Positions 7,545-16,214 of a DNA stretch of 64,000 nucleotides are shown piece by piece. Below the pieces are notes generated by a model that saw nothing but the letters and a program-made list of their open reading frames with translations, ran no database searches and was not told the DNA's origin. The position numbers and the translations under genes are program-made. Origin of the DNA: JAPULR01 sp965238215 (GTDB lineage: Bacteria; Chloroflexota; Dehalococcoidia; Lucifugimonadales; GCA-2712585); contig OZ250180.1 of the NCBI GenBank assembly GCA_965238215.1, positions 1,426,001-1,490,000 of the forward strand, read 5' to 3'. How positions within the stretch are numbered: position 1 is the stretch's first letter; each line of letters starts with the position of its first letter.

Positions 7545-8945
7545 ATGGGAATTAGACACCCCTTACGAGAGTACCAGTTGGAGATAGGCCGCGCTGTCAT
7601 GGACAGCGTGACCCGCGGAAAAGGCTTGACCTTCACCGTGGAGATCGCCCGCCAGGGCGGGAAGAACGAGCTTTCCGCCCAGATGGCGACGCTGCTGCTC
7701 ACCATGTCTATGGCTCGCGGCGGCAACATGATTAAGGCCGCGCCCACCTTCATGCCCCAGGCCCTCATCAGCATGAACCGGCTCAAGGAACGTCTGGACG
7801 ACGCCGGCTACGGCGGTGTCTGGCGCACGGAATCGGGGCATAACGTGGTCCTGGGCAGGGCGCGCCAGATGTTTCTCAGCGCCGAGCCCCACTCCAACGT
7901 GGTGGGCAACACGGCCCACATCCTGCTGGAGATGGACGAAGCCCAGTCCATCGACTCGGACAAGTACCATAAGGAATTCCGTCCCATGGGCGCTTCCACC
8001 AACGTCACAACCGTCCTTTACGGTACGCCCTGGGATGGCCATTCCCTCCTGGAAGGGGAGGCTGAGGCCAATCTTGAGCTGGAGCGGAAGGACGGCGTGA
8101 AGCGTCACTTTTCCGTGCCCTGGGAGGAGGTGGCGCGACACAGCCCGCCCTATAGACGTTACGTGGAGATGGAGCGGGAGCGCATGGGCGAGAACCATCC
8201 CCTGTTTCGCACCCAATACCTGCTTGTGCCTGTGTCGGGCCAGGGTGGTCTCTTCACCGCCGGCGACGCGAGCCAGCTTCAGGGAAGTCATCGGCGCCTT
8301 CGCGGGCCGGCCCGGAGCGCCGTCTACGTGGCCGGGTTGGACGTGGGCGGCGGATCCGCTGGAAGCCCCGATGGCGTATCGGCGTCGGGGCGCAGGCCCG
8401 ACTCCACCGTCCTAACCATCGGCGAACTGGATTTCTCCTCCCTCGACACCCTACAGCGGGATCCGGCCATCCGCGTGGTGGAGCACCACGAGTGGCAGGG
8501 GATTCCCCATCATGCCCTCTATCCCCGGCTGGTGGACCTGCTCAAGAACGTGTGGCGCTGCCGCCGGGTGGCCGTGGACGCCACAGGCATGGGCGAAGGA
8601 GTGTCCAGCGTGCTCTCCAAGGCCCTGGGGTCCAGCTCAGTAACATCGCTGAGATTCAGCGCCCAAAGCAAGTCCCGGCTGGGTTACGACCTGCTCTCGG
8701 CGGTCAATTCCGGACGGCTGAAGATGTACGCGCGTGACGGGTCAGAGGAGTGGGCGGAGTTCTGGCGGCAGACGACGTCGGCCCGGGTCCAGTATCGGAT
8801 GGACAAGACGATGAATTTCTACGTGGATGAGTCCCAGGGCCACGACGATTATCTGAACAGCCTGGCGCTTCTCGTGGAAGCGGGCAAGTACCTGCCGCGG
8901 GTGGCCAAGGGCCGGACACGGGCGCGAGCGCCTGCATTGGTTTGA
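7545..8945 (+). CDS. terL: Phage terminase large subunit (packaging ATPase-nuclease)
   Basis: 466 aa, full length for TerL, the motor that pumps DNA into preformed heads. The ATPase half shows a deviant Walker A ARQGGKNE (35-42) and Walker B LLEMDEAQ (127-134). The RNase H-like nuclease half has the acidic set D266 (AGLDVGGG), D345 (AVDATG) and D434-D435 (GHDDYLNSLA). All key residues are retained with no frameshift, so selection appears to maintain it. It closes block A; the next gene on this strand with phage character is 2.7 kb away at block B. Confidence 0.9.
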   Translation: MGIRHPLREYQLEIGRAVMDSVTRGKGLTFTVEIARQGGKNELSAQMATLLLTMSMARGGNMIKAAPTFMPQALISMNRLKERLDDAGYGGVWRTESGHNVVLGRARQMFLSAEPHSNVVGNTAHILLEMDEAQSIDSDKYHKEFRPMGASTNVTTVLYGTPWDGHSLLEGEAEANLELERKDGVKRHFSVPWEEVARHSPPYRRYVEMERERMGENHPLFRTQYLLVPVSGQGGLFTAGDASQLQGSHRRLRGPARSAVYVAGLDVGGGSAGSPDGVSASGRRPDSTVLTIGELDFSSLDTLQRDPAIRVVEHHEWQGIPHHALYPRLVDLLKNVWRCRRVAVDATGMGEGVSSVLSKALGSSSVTSLRFSAQSKSRLGYDLLSAVNSGRLKMYARDGSEEWAEFWRQTTSARVQYRMDKTMNFYVDESQGHDDYLNSLALLVEAGKYLPRVAKGRTRARAPALV

Positions 8946-8947
8946 GG

Positions 8948-9238
8948 CTAGCCGTCCAGCCGGGCCGAGACCTCCTCAATGGATATCAGGTCTTCCTCCG
9001 GAATGCCATCCATGCTCTTCCGAAGGGCGTCCACCATCTCCGGGTCTTCCATAATGTCCAAAGATTCTACAACAGACTCATACACGTGCCACGGCAGCAC
9101 AGCCAACACAGGCTTCCCATCCACGGTCAGGGCCGCCGTGCGGTTATCCTTCCCCAGAATTTCCGGCAACTCGTCTAGCATCTCGCAGGCCTTTGCCAAC
9201 GGGATCAGTTCCACGTCGTATTCGTCTTCTACATACAT
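8948..9238 (-). CDS. Phd/YefM-like antitoxin (with RelE-type toxin at 9314-9577)
   Basis: 96 aa acidic protein. The core NRTAALTVDGKPVLAVLPWHVYESVVESL is Phd/YefM-like; the C-terminal half is acidic and probably disordered until bound to the toxin. The gene is second in the pair, 75 bases after the toxin stop, the less common toxin-first order. It lies back to back with the terL stop (2-base gap), so the pair sits directly on the edge of phage block A. Confidence 0.75.
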   Translation of the reverse strand: MYVEDEYDVELIPLAKACEMLDELPEILGKDNRTAALTVDGKPVLAVLPWHVYESVVESLDIMEDPEMVDALRKSMDGIPEEDLISIEEVSARLDG

Positions 9239-9313
9239 AGTAAAACTCTCCTAATTTGACGGGAATCGACGGACTCGTTCAGCTACTCTTTCCGCCATGG
9301 AGTATACGTCTTT

Positions 9314-9577
9314 TTAGCCCGATCCTCGTCGCAAGCCTAAGGCTATAACTTTAACTAGTTCCCTGTTCCTGTCAACTCTGTAGATTATGCGATACCTCTG
9401 ACCGACGGCCCTAACTGCGCGATAGCCTGACATTGACCGGGATAACGGTTTTCCTTGCTTTTCAGGTTCTTCAACCAGCCTATTCGCGCGTCTGGTGATT
9501 ATCGCCCTAATACGCCTATCCGAAATGGCGCGAAGCATCCTGAGCGCGTCGGGTTCGAATTGGACTTCATAGGCCAT
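9314..9577 (-). CDS. RelE/ParE-family toxin
   Basis: About 87 aa. It shows the compact RelE/ParE pattern: YEVQFEPDALRMLRAIS, a helical hairpin, then YRAVRAVGQRYRIIYRVDRNRELVKVIALGLR, with the basic residues expected for mRNA cleavage by RelE members. ATG 9577 is preferred to GTG 9586; neither has a clear ribosome site, and the transcript may be nearly leaderless because the promoter-like palindrome lies only about 20 bases upstream. Partner of the antitoxin gene downstream. Confidence 0.8.
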   Translation of the reverse strand: MAYEVQFEPDALRMLRAISDRRIRAIITRRANRLVEEPEKQGKPLSRSMSGYRAVRAVGQRYRIIYRVDRNRELVKVIALGLRRGSG

Positions 9578-9597
9578 GGTTTGCACAAGTGGGTACA

Positions 9598-9617
9598 GTA
9601 CGCAATATATTGCGTAC
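9598..9617. promoter_or_regulatory. Perfect 20-bp palindrome, likely toxin-antitoxin operator
   Basis: GTACGCAATATATTGCGTAC is an uninterrupted inverted repeat, 20 bases upstream of the toxin ATG on the - strand. TATATT inside it could serve as the -10, so binding by the antitoxin complex would directly block transcription. A further partial copy (GCGTAC) follows at 9620-9625. Confidence 0.65.
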
Positions 9618-9667
9618 TGGCGTACTAATGCAAGTGACTCTAGGGGGGAACCAGGCCCCCTAACCCC

Positions 9668-10654
9668 TCACCCGTGAAGCTCTATCACGTCTCCGTCCGC
9701 GAGAACGTAGTCGCGACCCACCCGTTGACCGTCGAACTTGGCCGACCCCCACAGCAGCGCGTACTTCAGCTTCTCCCGCCACTCCTTGTGCAGCCTCTGG
9801 GCCACGTCGGAAGTAGTGCTGCCCTTGGCAATCACGATGGGGGTGTTGAAGTCCGGCTGTCCGCTGGGGCTCTTGGTGTACACCCTCACCTTGTTCAGAT
9901 ACATGAACGCCTGACAGCCAACGTCGTCCAGCCCCGTGCCGTCCAGGCACGATAGCTTGATAACGGTGAACTTCCCTCCGTAGACCCGCTCCAGCTTCTG
10001 AAACTTCTCCTCTGCGCCGTCCACGTCGGCCTTGTTGCCGAGGATGATTGACAGCTTCTGAATCCTGGAACCCTCGGAGTCGATGGCCTCCCCTTCCTCC
10101 AGTAGAGAATAACCCCACTGGTGGAGAAGGCCGTTAATTTGGTCCATCTCCTGCAGGGGGTCTCCTTCCAGGTTCACGGTCACCAACAGCAAGTCCGTGT
10201 TGCGAAGAAGCCCGAACAGGCGGGTCTGAACGTCCAGGGCGTTGAGTGCGGGGGTGTCCACCAGCTGGAACAACACGTTCTCGAAAGGAAGCATCCCCAC
10301 CATCGGAATCTGGGTTGTGAACGGGTAGTCGCCCACCTTCGCCGGGGCGCGGGTGAGGGCGTTCAGAATCTCCGACTTTCCGGCGTTCGGCAGCCCGATA
10401 ATCAGCACCTGCCCCGCCCCTTCTTTGCGAATGCTGAAGGGCTGGGGGCCGCCGCTGGTGCTCTTGGGCTTCTCCAACTCCTCCATGTGCCGCGACATAC
10501 GGGCGCGCAGGTCCGCCCGCATGTGGTCCGTGCCCTTGTGCTTGGGGATGACGGCCATCATCTCCTGAAGGGCCGCAACCTTGGCTGGCAGCGTCCTGGC
10601 CTGCCGGTATCGCTGTTCTGCTTCTTTGTACTGGGGCGTTAGATTCGCTGGCAT
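9668..10654 (-). CDS. OBG/DRG-like GTPase with C-terminal TGS domain
   Basis: 328 aa. N-terminal helical region (1-75) followed by a GTPase core with G1 GLPNAGKS (87-94), G3 DTPA (133-136, alanine where most have glycine) and G4 NKAD (207-210). Residues about 250-328 form a TGS domain ending in VLADGDVIELHG, as in DRG and Obg-related proteins. It probably acts on ribosomes or RNA, by family. The gene belongs to the host set lying between phage blocks A and B. Confidence 0.82.
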   Translation of the reverse strand: MPANLTPQYKEAEQRYRQARTLPAKVAALQEMMAVIPKHKGTDHMRADLRARMSRHMEELEKPKSTSGGPQPFSIRKEGAGQVLIIGLPNAGKSEILNALTRAPAKVGDYPFTTQIPMVGMLPFENVLFQLVDTPALNALDVQTRLFGLLRNTDLLLVTVNLEGDPLQEMDQINGLLHQWGYSLLEEGEAIDSEGSRIQKLSIILGNKADVDGAEEKFQKLERVYGGKFTVIKLSCLDGTGLDDVGCQAFMYLNKVRVYTKSPSGQPDFNTPIVIAKGSTTSDVAQRLHKEWREKLKYALLWGSAKFDGQRVGRDYVLADGDVIELHG

Positions 10655-10702
10655 ATGCTTCCGTTGATGGCTCTACCGCGGTCTCCGGCGGCTCTGAGGC
10701 CG

Positions 10703-11482
10703 CTAGCGACCGGTGTAGGTGGGGTCCCGCTTCTCGACGAAGGCTTTGGCTGACTCCTCGAAGTCCTTGGTGTTGTGAAGCCGAAGCGCGGCCTGGTAGT
10801 AGTCGGCCTCGGCTGCGGCTCGGACCCAGGGCCAGCGCGTCACCCGCACCCCGGCCCGAACTGCCAGGGGCGGCGCCTGAAGTATCTGCTCGGCCAACGC
10901 CAAGGCCCCTTCCAGATGCTTCCCCTTAGGCATGACGCGATTAATCAGCCCGTGACTAAGCAGAGTCTCGGCGGTCTGGGGCTGGCCCGTCAGCAGCATT
11001 TCCGTAGTCATCTTGGAAGGCATGAAGTTCTGCACCTTGGCCCACGCCGGGCCGCCGGGGAAGCCTCGTAGGGTTTCGGTCAGACCAAAGGCGGCGCCTT
11101 CTTCGGCAACGATGAGGTCGCACTCCACAGCGATGACCAGCCCATAGCCCAGGCAGTATCCGTGAACGGCGGCTATGACGGGCTTCCAGTTGATGCACCG
11201 CCCCAGAAACCCCTCCGGGTTCATCCCCATGCCCCAATCGGCGTCCCGCTGCCGCGAGTCGGGGGCGTGAAACCGCTCCTTCACGTCGGCGCCGGAGCAG
11301 AAAGCCCGCCCCGCGCCGTGCAAGACGGCAACCCACGCTTCGTCGTCCAAGTCGAACGTATGCAGGCATTCGGCCAAGTCCTGCTCCAGGGCCTTGTTGA
11401 CGGCGTTTAGCACACGAGACCGGTTGAGGGTCACGTAGGCGATACGCCCTTCCCGTCGATAAGTAACGGTCTTACAAGTCAT
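10703..11482 (-). CDS. Enoyl-CoA hydratase/isomerase (crotonase) family protein
   Basis: About 259 aa from ATG 11482, which has GGAGG nearby; a longer frame from 11551 adds an unconvincing N-terminus. The oxyanion-hole segments GAGRAFCSGADVKE and AAVHGYCLGYGLVIAVECDL are present, and FGLTETLRGFPGG holds a candidate catalytic Glu. The reaction (hydratase, isomerase or hydrolase) cannot be fixed from motifs. Host-type gene lying just before the phage block B promoter, on the opposite strand. Confidence 0.85.
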   Translation of the reverse strand: MTCKTVTYRREGRIAYVTLNRSRVLNAVNKALEQDLAECLHTFDLDDEAWVAVLHGAGRAFCSGADVKERFHAPDSRQRDADWGMGMNPEGFLGRCINWKPVIAAVHGYCLGYGLVIAVECDLIVAEEGAAFGLTETLRGFPGGPAWAKVQNFMPSKMTTEMLLTGQPQTAETLLSHGLINRVMPKGKHLEGALALAEQILQAPPLAVRAGVRVTRWPWVRAAAEADYYQAALRLHNTKDFEESAKAFVEKRDPTYTGR

Positions 11483-11603
11483 GGCCTTGCCACCTCCAAA
11501 ACCTATTATGCCCCAGGCGAATGAGACTTGCCAGTAGCCGGTTGTATGCAACGACGCGCCTACCCCGGACTCCTAGCTCCGCCTCCATTCTGCCATCAGG
11601 CCC

Positions 11604-11633
11604 TTGCAATCAAACAAACGTGCGTTCTATATT
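11604..11633 (+). promoter_or_regulatory. Promoter-like element P2 in front of phage block B
   Basis: TTGCAA (11604-11609), 18 bases, TATATT (11628-11633). The segment ACGTGCGTTCTAT (11618-11630) is identical to that in P1. AAAC-GTGC-GTTC (11616-11627) matches 7 of 8 defined positions of the Gram-positive-type SOS box GAAC-N4-GTTC and overlaps the spacer and -10, a position suited to repression. Confidence 0.62.
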
Positions 11634-11684
11634 ATCCCAGTTACACGGAAGTTCATCGAACTTGCTAGGAGGATACAGGACGAG

Positions 11685-12029
11685 ATGGGTAGTACGAAAA
11701 TTAAAGAGAGGCCCCAGGGCGCAACCATCGACGGCCAGGAATACAGGGACGAAGGATGCGATATTTCCCCGTCCTGCCTCCGATGTCCCCTGCCCCGGTG
11801 CAAATACGACGAGCCCCAATTCGCCCAAGCCCAACGCCGTCGGCAGCAGGACAGTCTGGTAGTGAACGCCCGTATTCGGGAGGGTCTAACGGTGGCGGAA
11901 GTGGCCCGTCGGCTCGGTCTAAGCCACAGAACCGTATTTCGAATTCTTAGGAGGAACGGCTATGGAAGGACTAAATCTGCCCCAGCTCGTAAATCGCAGG
12001 GACGCACAGCGGCTGCAAGCATACGCTGA
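11685..12029 (+). CDS. Small Cys-cluster plus helix-turn-helix protein, candidate regulator of the phage-like blocks
   Basis: 114 aa. Four cysteines in the spacing C25-x5-C31-x2-C34-x4-C39 suggest a bound metal or Fe-S centre, and residues 68-90 (LTVAEVARRLGLSHRTVFRIL) form a clear helix-turn-helix. The start at 11685 has AGGAGG 12 bases upstream; the frame could extend to 11604 but that would run through the promoter. Its 3' end overlaps the portal gene by 68 bases in another frame. It is the first gene of block B and the only recognisable DNA-binding regulator in the phage set. Confidence 0.6.
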   Translation: MGSTKIKERPQGATIDGQEYRDEGCDISPSCLRCPLPRCKYDEPQFAQAQRRRQQDSLVVNARIREGLTVAEVARRLGLSHRTVFRILRRNGYGRTKSAPARKSQGRTAAASIR

Positions 12030-13284
12030 AACCATGAGCTTTTTCGCCGGACGCCAGTGGCAGGGCAGACAGCGTCGAGGCGAACGAAGGCTCACCTTCA
12101 ACTACGTTAGGGCCCTGCTGGAAAAGGTTACCTCATACATGGCCTCCGGCGGCTTACTGGCGATGGAGCCGGTGGAGCCTTCCCAAGAGGCCATCGCCCG
12201 CGCCCGCCAAGCCGAGATCGCCATGCGTCGCGTTTACCAGGACAACCGGTTGGAGGAGCTTGACCTGGCAACGGAGCTCGACGCCGCCGTCCTGGGCGAC
12301 GGCTGCTTCAAGGTCATCTGGGACGCGGAGGACCATCGGGTGCGGGTGACCGCGCCGGACGTACAGGGCATCTTCGCATGGTGGGTCGGCGACGATCCTT
12401 CCAAGGTGTGGCGCGTCGCCAGCCGCTACCTCATCTCCTCCGAAGACGCCGACATTCTGTACAACGTCAAGACCGCCGACCAGGACGGCATGGCCACGGT
12501 CGTCGAGGGCTGGACCAAGTCCCAGTTCCAGCTATGGATAGGCGATAACCTGGTGGATGAACGCCCCAATCCCTACGCCTTCATCCCCTTCATCATCTTC
12601 CCCAACCTGCGGGACCCCAAACGGTTCTGGGGCGTTTCCGACGTTCCCATACTCATGGAGCCTGCCCGGGAGCTGAACCGTGCCCTGTCCCAGCTTTCCA
12701 CCATACTGGAACTCTCCGGCAATCCCATCGCCGTGCTGGAGGGCGTGGAGGAGGCCCGCGACATCGCCGTCGAGCCGGGAGCCGTCTGGGAGCTTCCCGA
12801 CCAGGCCCGCGCCTACCTGCTGGACCTGCTGCAGGGCGGCGGAGCCAAGCTCCACGCCGACTATATCCAGCTGGTGTACGACGCCCTACACGACCTCTCA
12901 GAAGCCCCGCGAATCAGCTTCGGCCATAACCCGCAGAGTCTTTCCGGCGTGGCTCTGGAGATGGAGATGCACCCCCTGCTACAGCGCGTAGAGCGCAAGC
13001 GGCTTATCCGTTCATGGGTCTACCGGCGGCGTGCGGAGATGGCCCTGAGCATGCTGGAACGGTACGCGGGCCAAGATTTCAGCGATCTCTGGATCCGTGT
13101 CGATTGGGGGCCGCTGCTGCCCCAGGACCGGACTCGGCTGGTGCAGCAGGAGCGCAGTCTGGTCGAAGCGGGCATCCACAGCAGACGCCGCGCCATGGAG
13201 CGCTTGGGCATTGCGGACCCGGAGTCGGAGCAGCAGACCATCCGGCGGGAGTCGGAGCAGTCGCCGATGAACGAGACGTCGTAA
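11962..13284 (+). CDS. Phage portal protein
   Basis: 440 aa, portal of the SPP1 gp6-like group: the dodecameric ring through which DNA enters the head. Typical features include the N-terminal FFAGRQWQGRQRRGERRLTFNYVRALLEKVTSY-type region (about 25-60, helical and basic), the central PFIIFPNLRDPKRFWGVSDV segment with the following helices, and an acidic C-terminal tail. AGGAGG lies 7 bases before ATG 11962. The frame is intact. Large terminase normally precedes the portal directly; here 2.7 kb of host-type genes intervene. Confidence 0.85.
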   Translation: MEGLNLPQLVNRRDAQRLQAYAETMSFFAGRQWQGRQRRGERRLTFNYVRALLEKVTSYMASGGLLAMEPVEPSQEAIARARQAEIAMRRVYQDNRLEELDLATELDAAVLGDGCFKVIWDAEDHRVRVTAPDVQGIFAWWVGDDPSKVWRVASRYLISSEDADILYNVKTADQDGMATVVEGWTKSQFQLWIGDNLVDERPNPYAFIPFIIFPNLRDPKRFWGVSDVPILMEPARELNRALSQLSTILELSGNPIAVLEGVEEARDIAVEPGAVWELPDQARAYLLDLLQGGGAKLHADYIQLVYDALHDLSEAPRISFGHNPQSLSGVALEMEMHPLLQRVERKRLIRSWVYRRRAEMALSMLERYAGQDFSDLWIRVDWGPLLPQDRTRLVQQERSLVEAGIHSRRRAMERLGIADPESEQQTIRRESEQSPMNETS

Positions 13285-13315
13285 GAAACAAGGTCGAAAG
13301 AATAAAGGAGGCATC

Positions 13316-13879
13316 ATGGAAAAGGAACTCAACGAGACTAACGCCGAGGCATTCGATTTGAAAAACGAATCCACCGAGTCACCCGAAATCAGGCACGAAA
13401 TCGCCGAAAAATCGGATTCGTTTCCACCACAGAAAAAATCGAATCCCCCAGAGACGAATGGCGTGGATGGTGAATCGCCTCCCTCTGAAGAGAGGGGCGA
13501 GAATAGGGAAGAACCCTCACCGTTGGAGAGCCGCGTGGCAGGTCTTGAGCAGCAGCTGGAGCAGGCCGAGACCCAGCGGCGCGAGGGTGAGGAGCAGCTT
13601 TCCACAACCCAGAAGTCGCTGGCGGAGGCTGTGTCGCGCTATCGCGCGCTGCTGCTGGAGTCGACGCCGGAGGCCCCGGAGTCCATGGTCGTCGGAGATA
13701 CCGTCGACGAGGTGGACCGCTCGTTCGCCGAGGCGAAGTCACTGGTGGAGAGGGTGCGGCGCGACGTGGAGGATAAGCTGGCAAAGGAGCGGCTGCCCAC
13801 CGGTTCCCCCACCCGCGGCCCCGCCAATTTTTCTACCCTATCGTCCATGGAGAAGATCAGGGCAGCCCTCTCCGGGTAG
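13316..13879 (+). CDS. Phage scaffold-like protein (acidic coiled-coil)
   Basis: 187 aa, very acidic, with a disordered N-terminal 70 residues rich in Glu, Ser and Pro and a coiled-coil region at about 70-105 (SRVAGLEQQLEQAETQ). A basic helical C-terminus (SSMEKIRAALSG) would suit capsid binding. Size, charge and position between portal and capsid in the ancestral order fit a scaffolding protein (GP20-like). AAAGGAGG precedes the ATG. No prohead protease gene is seen beside it. Confidence 0.65.
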   Translation: MEKELNETNAEAFDLKNESTESPEIRHEIAEKSDSFPPQKKSNPPETNGVDGESPPSEERGENREEPSPLESRVAGLEQQLEQAETQRREGEEQLSTTQKSLAEAVSRYRALLLESTPEAPESMVVGDTVDEVDRSFAEAKSLVERVRRDVEDKLAKERLPTGSPTRGPANFSTLSSMEKIRAALSG

Positions 13880-13953
13880 TTGACGATTTCCTTAACGGAT
13901 ACCTAAAGTCCCTTTATACTTGGCTCCATAACAGATCTACGGAGGACTGAACA

Positions 13954-14373
13954 ATGAACAAATTTCCAGAGTTGGTAGAAAGCTACCATGACGTGAGGGA
14001 GAGCGTCGGGAACTATAATTCAGAGTTGCCAAAATGCAAGGTATTGCAAGAACGTCTCCTTCTTGCCGTAGACTGGTACTACATCCCAGAGATCGACTCA
14101 GTAGGACCGAGCAAGTTCATAGGCTACAAAGGAATGACGTGCGAATACTACGACGACCATACTGGCAAAGGAAAAAAGAAGGGCCTTAACGGTGGGGTCA
14201 CAGAGGGGAACTTCAAGAAGTTGGGATGTTTCCAAATCTTGGAGTATGGTACGGATGAGTATAGGCACGTATTCGAGACAGTTAGGGATTTGGTCGGTCA
14301 ATATGGCAAATTCCTGGCAGCCAGAACCCACCGGAAGTACTACGCCAAGAAGGGTTGGAAGAAAACAGCTTGA
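13954..14373 (+). CDS. Hypothetical protein behind block B
   Basis: 139 aa, less GC-rich than its neighbours, with a clear GGAGG before ATG 13954. It contains a segment WYYIPEIDSVGPSKFIGYKG and several aromatic and Lys residues. The GPSKFIGYKG stretch is reminiscent of small modules found beside or fused to HNH/restriction-type enzymes, but I cannot confirm this. It could be a late passenger of block B or an independent insertion. Function not assigned. Confidence 0.55.
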   Translation: MNKFPELVESYHDVRESVGNYNSELPKCKVLQERLLLAVDWYYIPEIDSVGPSKFIGYKGMTCEYYDDHTGKGKKKGLNGGVTEGNFKKLGCFQILEYGTDEYRHVFETVRDLVGQYGKFLAARTHRKYYAKKGWKKTA

Positions 14374-15392
14374 GCCTAAAATTTGCCGCCACCTCCAGAC
14401 CGGGCCCACGCGACGAGCTGGTGGAGTGGGTGCAGGCCGCCGAGTCCCTGGGCTATCATCGAATAGGCATCGCCGACTCCCCTGCCCTCTACCGGGAGAT
14501 CTGGGTGTCCCTGACCCACGTCGCCCTCAACACCCGCCGTCTCCCCTTCGGCCCGTGGGTTACCAACCCCGTTACCCGCCACCCCGTCGTCACCGCCAGC
14601 GCCGCCTCCGCCCTGGAGGAAATAACCCCCGGCCGAATATGCATCGGCGTCGGCTCCGGCAACAGCGGCGTCTACAACGCCGGACGTCGCGCCGCCTCGC
14701 TTGCGTCCCTCCGCGAGTACGTCACCACCCTTCGCGCGCTGATGACGACCGGAGAGACCGAATACCGGGGCGGGACAGCCCGGCTGCGGTGGTCCGACAA
14801 GGGTGCAAAAATTCCCATCTATATGGCGGCCCACGCCCGCGGCTCCCTGCGTCTCGCCGGAGAGCTCGCCGACGGCGTGGTCATCGGCACGGGCACAACG
14901 CCGGAGGTTGTTGAGGCGTCGCTTCAGGCCCTGGCGGAGGGCGCCCGCATCGCCGGTCGAGACCCCAAGAAGATCGACGTCTGGTGGTCCGTGCCCTTCA
15001 ACCTTCGCGACAGCGACGACGAGGGGCTGGATCCCCAGGGAGGGCCGGCGCGGGAGGCCAACTATCTCAACCGCTTCACCCTGAAGGGCAAGTTCGTCCC
15101 CAAGGAATACTGGGAGGGCATCCGCGCCCTGGCCCAAGCCTACGACCTGAGCACCCACGGGCGCCCCTCGTCAGAGCAGCTGCAGACCTACGACAGTCTG
15201 GCCGAAGAGTACGGTGTACGGGAGTATCTGCTGGAGCGATTCGGCGGCATTAGCGGCTCGGCGGAGCAGTGCATCGACAAGCTGCGTCGAAACGCGGCCT
15301 TGGGCGTACGCCAGTACAGCATCAACGTGCCGGACGCCAACCGGCCCCAGCGTCTGCGCCGGATGATGGACGAAGTCATCAGCCGTCTGTAA
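14355..15392 (+). CDS. LLM-class (F420-dependent type) oxidoreductase
   Basis: 345 aa TIM-barrel flavin/F420 enzyme of the bacterial-luciferase-like superfamily. Typical elements include the N-terminal WVQAAESLGYHRIGIAD, central EITPGRICIGVGSGNSG and IPIYMAAHARGSLRLAGELADGVVIG. F420 versus FMN cannot be told from sequence alone. Two TTG starts are possible, 14355 (with AAGAAGGG before it) and 14370, which overlaps the upstream stop as TTGA. Substrate unknown. Confidence 0.85.
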   Translation: MEENSLSLKFAATSRPGPRDELVEWVQAAESLGYHRIGIADSPALYREIWVSLTHVALNTRRLPFGPWVTNPVTRHPVVTASAASALEEITPGRICIGVGSGNSGVYNAGRRAASLASLREYVTTLRALMTTGETEYRGGTARLRWSDKGAKIPIYMAAHARGSLRLAGELADGVVIGTGTTPEVVEASLQALAEGARIAGRDPKKIDVWWSVPFNLRDSDDEGLDPQGGPAREANYLNRFTLKGKFVPKEYWEGIRALAQAYDLSTHGRPSSEQLQTYDSLAEEYGVREYLLERFGGISGSAEQCIDKLRRNAALGVRQYSINVPDANRPQRLRRMMDEVISRL

Positions 15393-15515
15393 CCCTACCG
15401 CTATCCTCTTACCGTCACCCTACCCATGACGAATTACCCGTCGCGTCGTAGAATAGATGGTGCGGCGGCGAGCCTCCGATAACGCTCCGCCCCTTCGCAG
15501 ACTGTGAGGCCATAA

Positions 15516-16214
15516 ATGCCAGACGCCCCAACGCAGCCCCGCCTCTGGATCATCTACGTGCAGGATATGATCCAGTACGCGGAAACGGCCTTGACATACA
15601 CTCGCGGCATGGGCCGGGAAGCGTTCCTGAGCGACGATAGGACTTATCACGCCACGTTGTGGAACATCGAACGCATCGGCGGCGCCGCTGCCCAGGTTCC
15701 TGCTCCCGTTAGGGAAGCCTTTCCGCACGTCCGGTGGGGCAAGTTCATGGAAACCCAAGACCGGAACGTCTACCCCCTTTCCAGGTCAAACGACAACGGA
15801 ATCTGGGAAATCATTCAGACCGACTTGCCGACCCTGGCCCCTCATCTGCGAAAGCTGCTAGCGAAAGCGGAGGAGCTTCAACGTTTGATCCCCCCACGTG
15901 GTCCGTCCGGCGGGAAGGCATCAATAGGCCGTCAGCAAGTCCTCAACGCTCTAAGAAAGCACAAACCCATCCTGGAAGAGCGTTTCGGAGTGACGGAACT
16001 CACCCTCTTCGGCTCTTTCGCCCGCGACCAGGCCACCGAAGAAAGCGACGTGGACATAATCGTAAAATTCAACGGCCCGGCTACGTCCAAAGGCTACTTT
16101 GGCACACTATTCTACATAGAAGACTTGTTGGGTCGTACCGTAGACTTGGCAACCGATAAGTCGCTGCGTTCCGAAATCCTTCCCTTCGTGGAAAGAGACA
16201 CAATAAATGTGTGA
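15516..16214 (+). CDS. Fusion of an inactivated HepT-like domain to an MNT nucleotidyltransferase (antitoxin component)
   Basis: 232 aa. Residues 1-120 align colinearly with the next protein, an intact HepT, but the toxin motif is destroyed: positions R81, H86 and Y88 of the partner are Q, Y and L here. Residues 135-232 form a minimal nucleotidyltransferase with GSFAR (166-170) and D178-V-D180. In known MntA-HepT pairs MNT adds AMP to the HepT tyrosine to silence it. Covalent linkage of MNT to a dead HepT copy is unusual and may help it dock onto the toxin dimer. The start has no strong ribosome site. The 3' end overlaps hepT by 8 bases. Confidence 0.78.
   Translation: MPDAPTQPRLWIIYVQDMIQYAETALTYTRGMGREAFLSDDRTYHATLWNIERIGGAAAQVPAPVREAFPHVRWGKFMETQDRNVYPLSRSNDNGIWEIIQTDLPTLAPHLRKLLAKAEELQRLIPPRGPSGGKASIGRQQVLNALRKHKPILEERFGVTELTLFGSFARDQATEESDVDIIVKFNGPATSKGYFGTLFYIEDLLGRTVDLATDKSLRSEILPFVERDTINV

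Noticed and set aside
9641..9662. TAGGGGG/CCCCCTA hairpin as terminator after the GTPase gene
   Set aside because: Short stem and no U-tract on either strand; support too weak.
11521..11862. Open frame overlapping P2 and the HTH gene
   Set aside because: Different frame from the helix-turn-helix coding sequence and no recognisable protein features.
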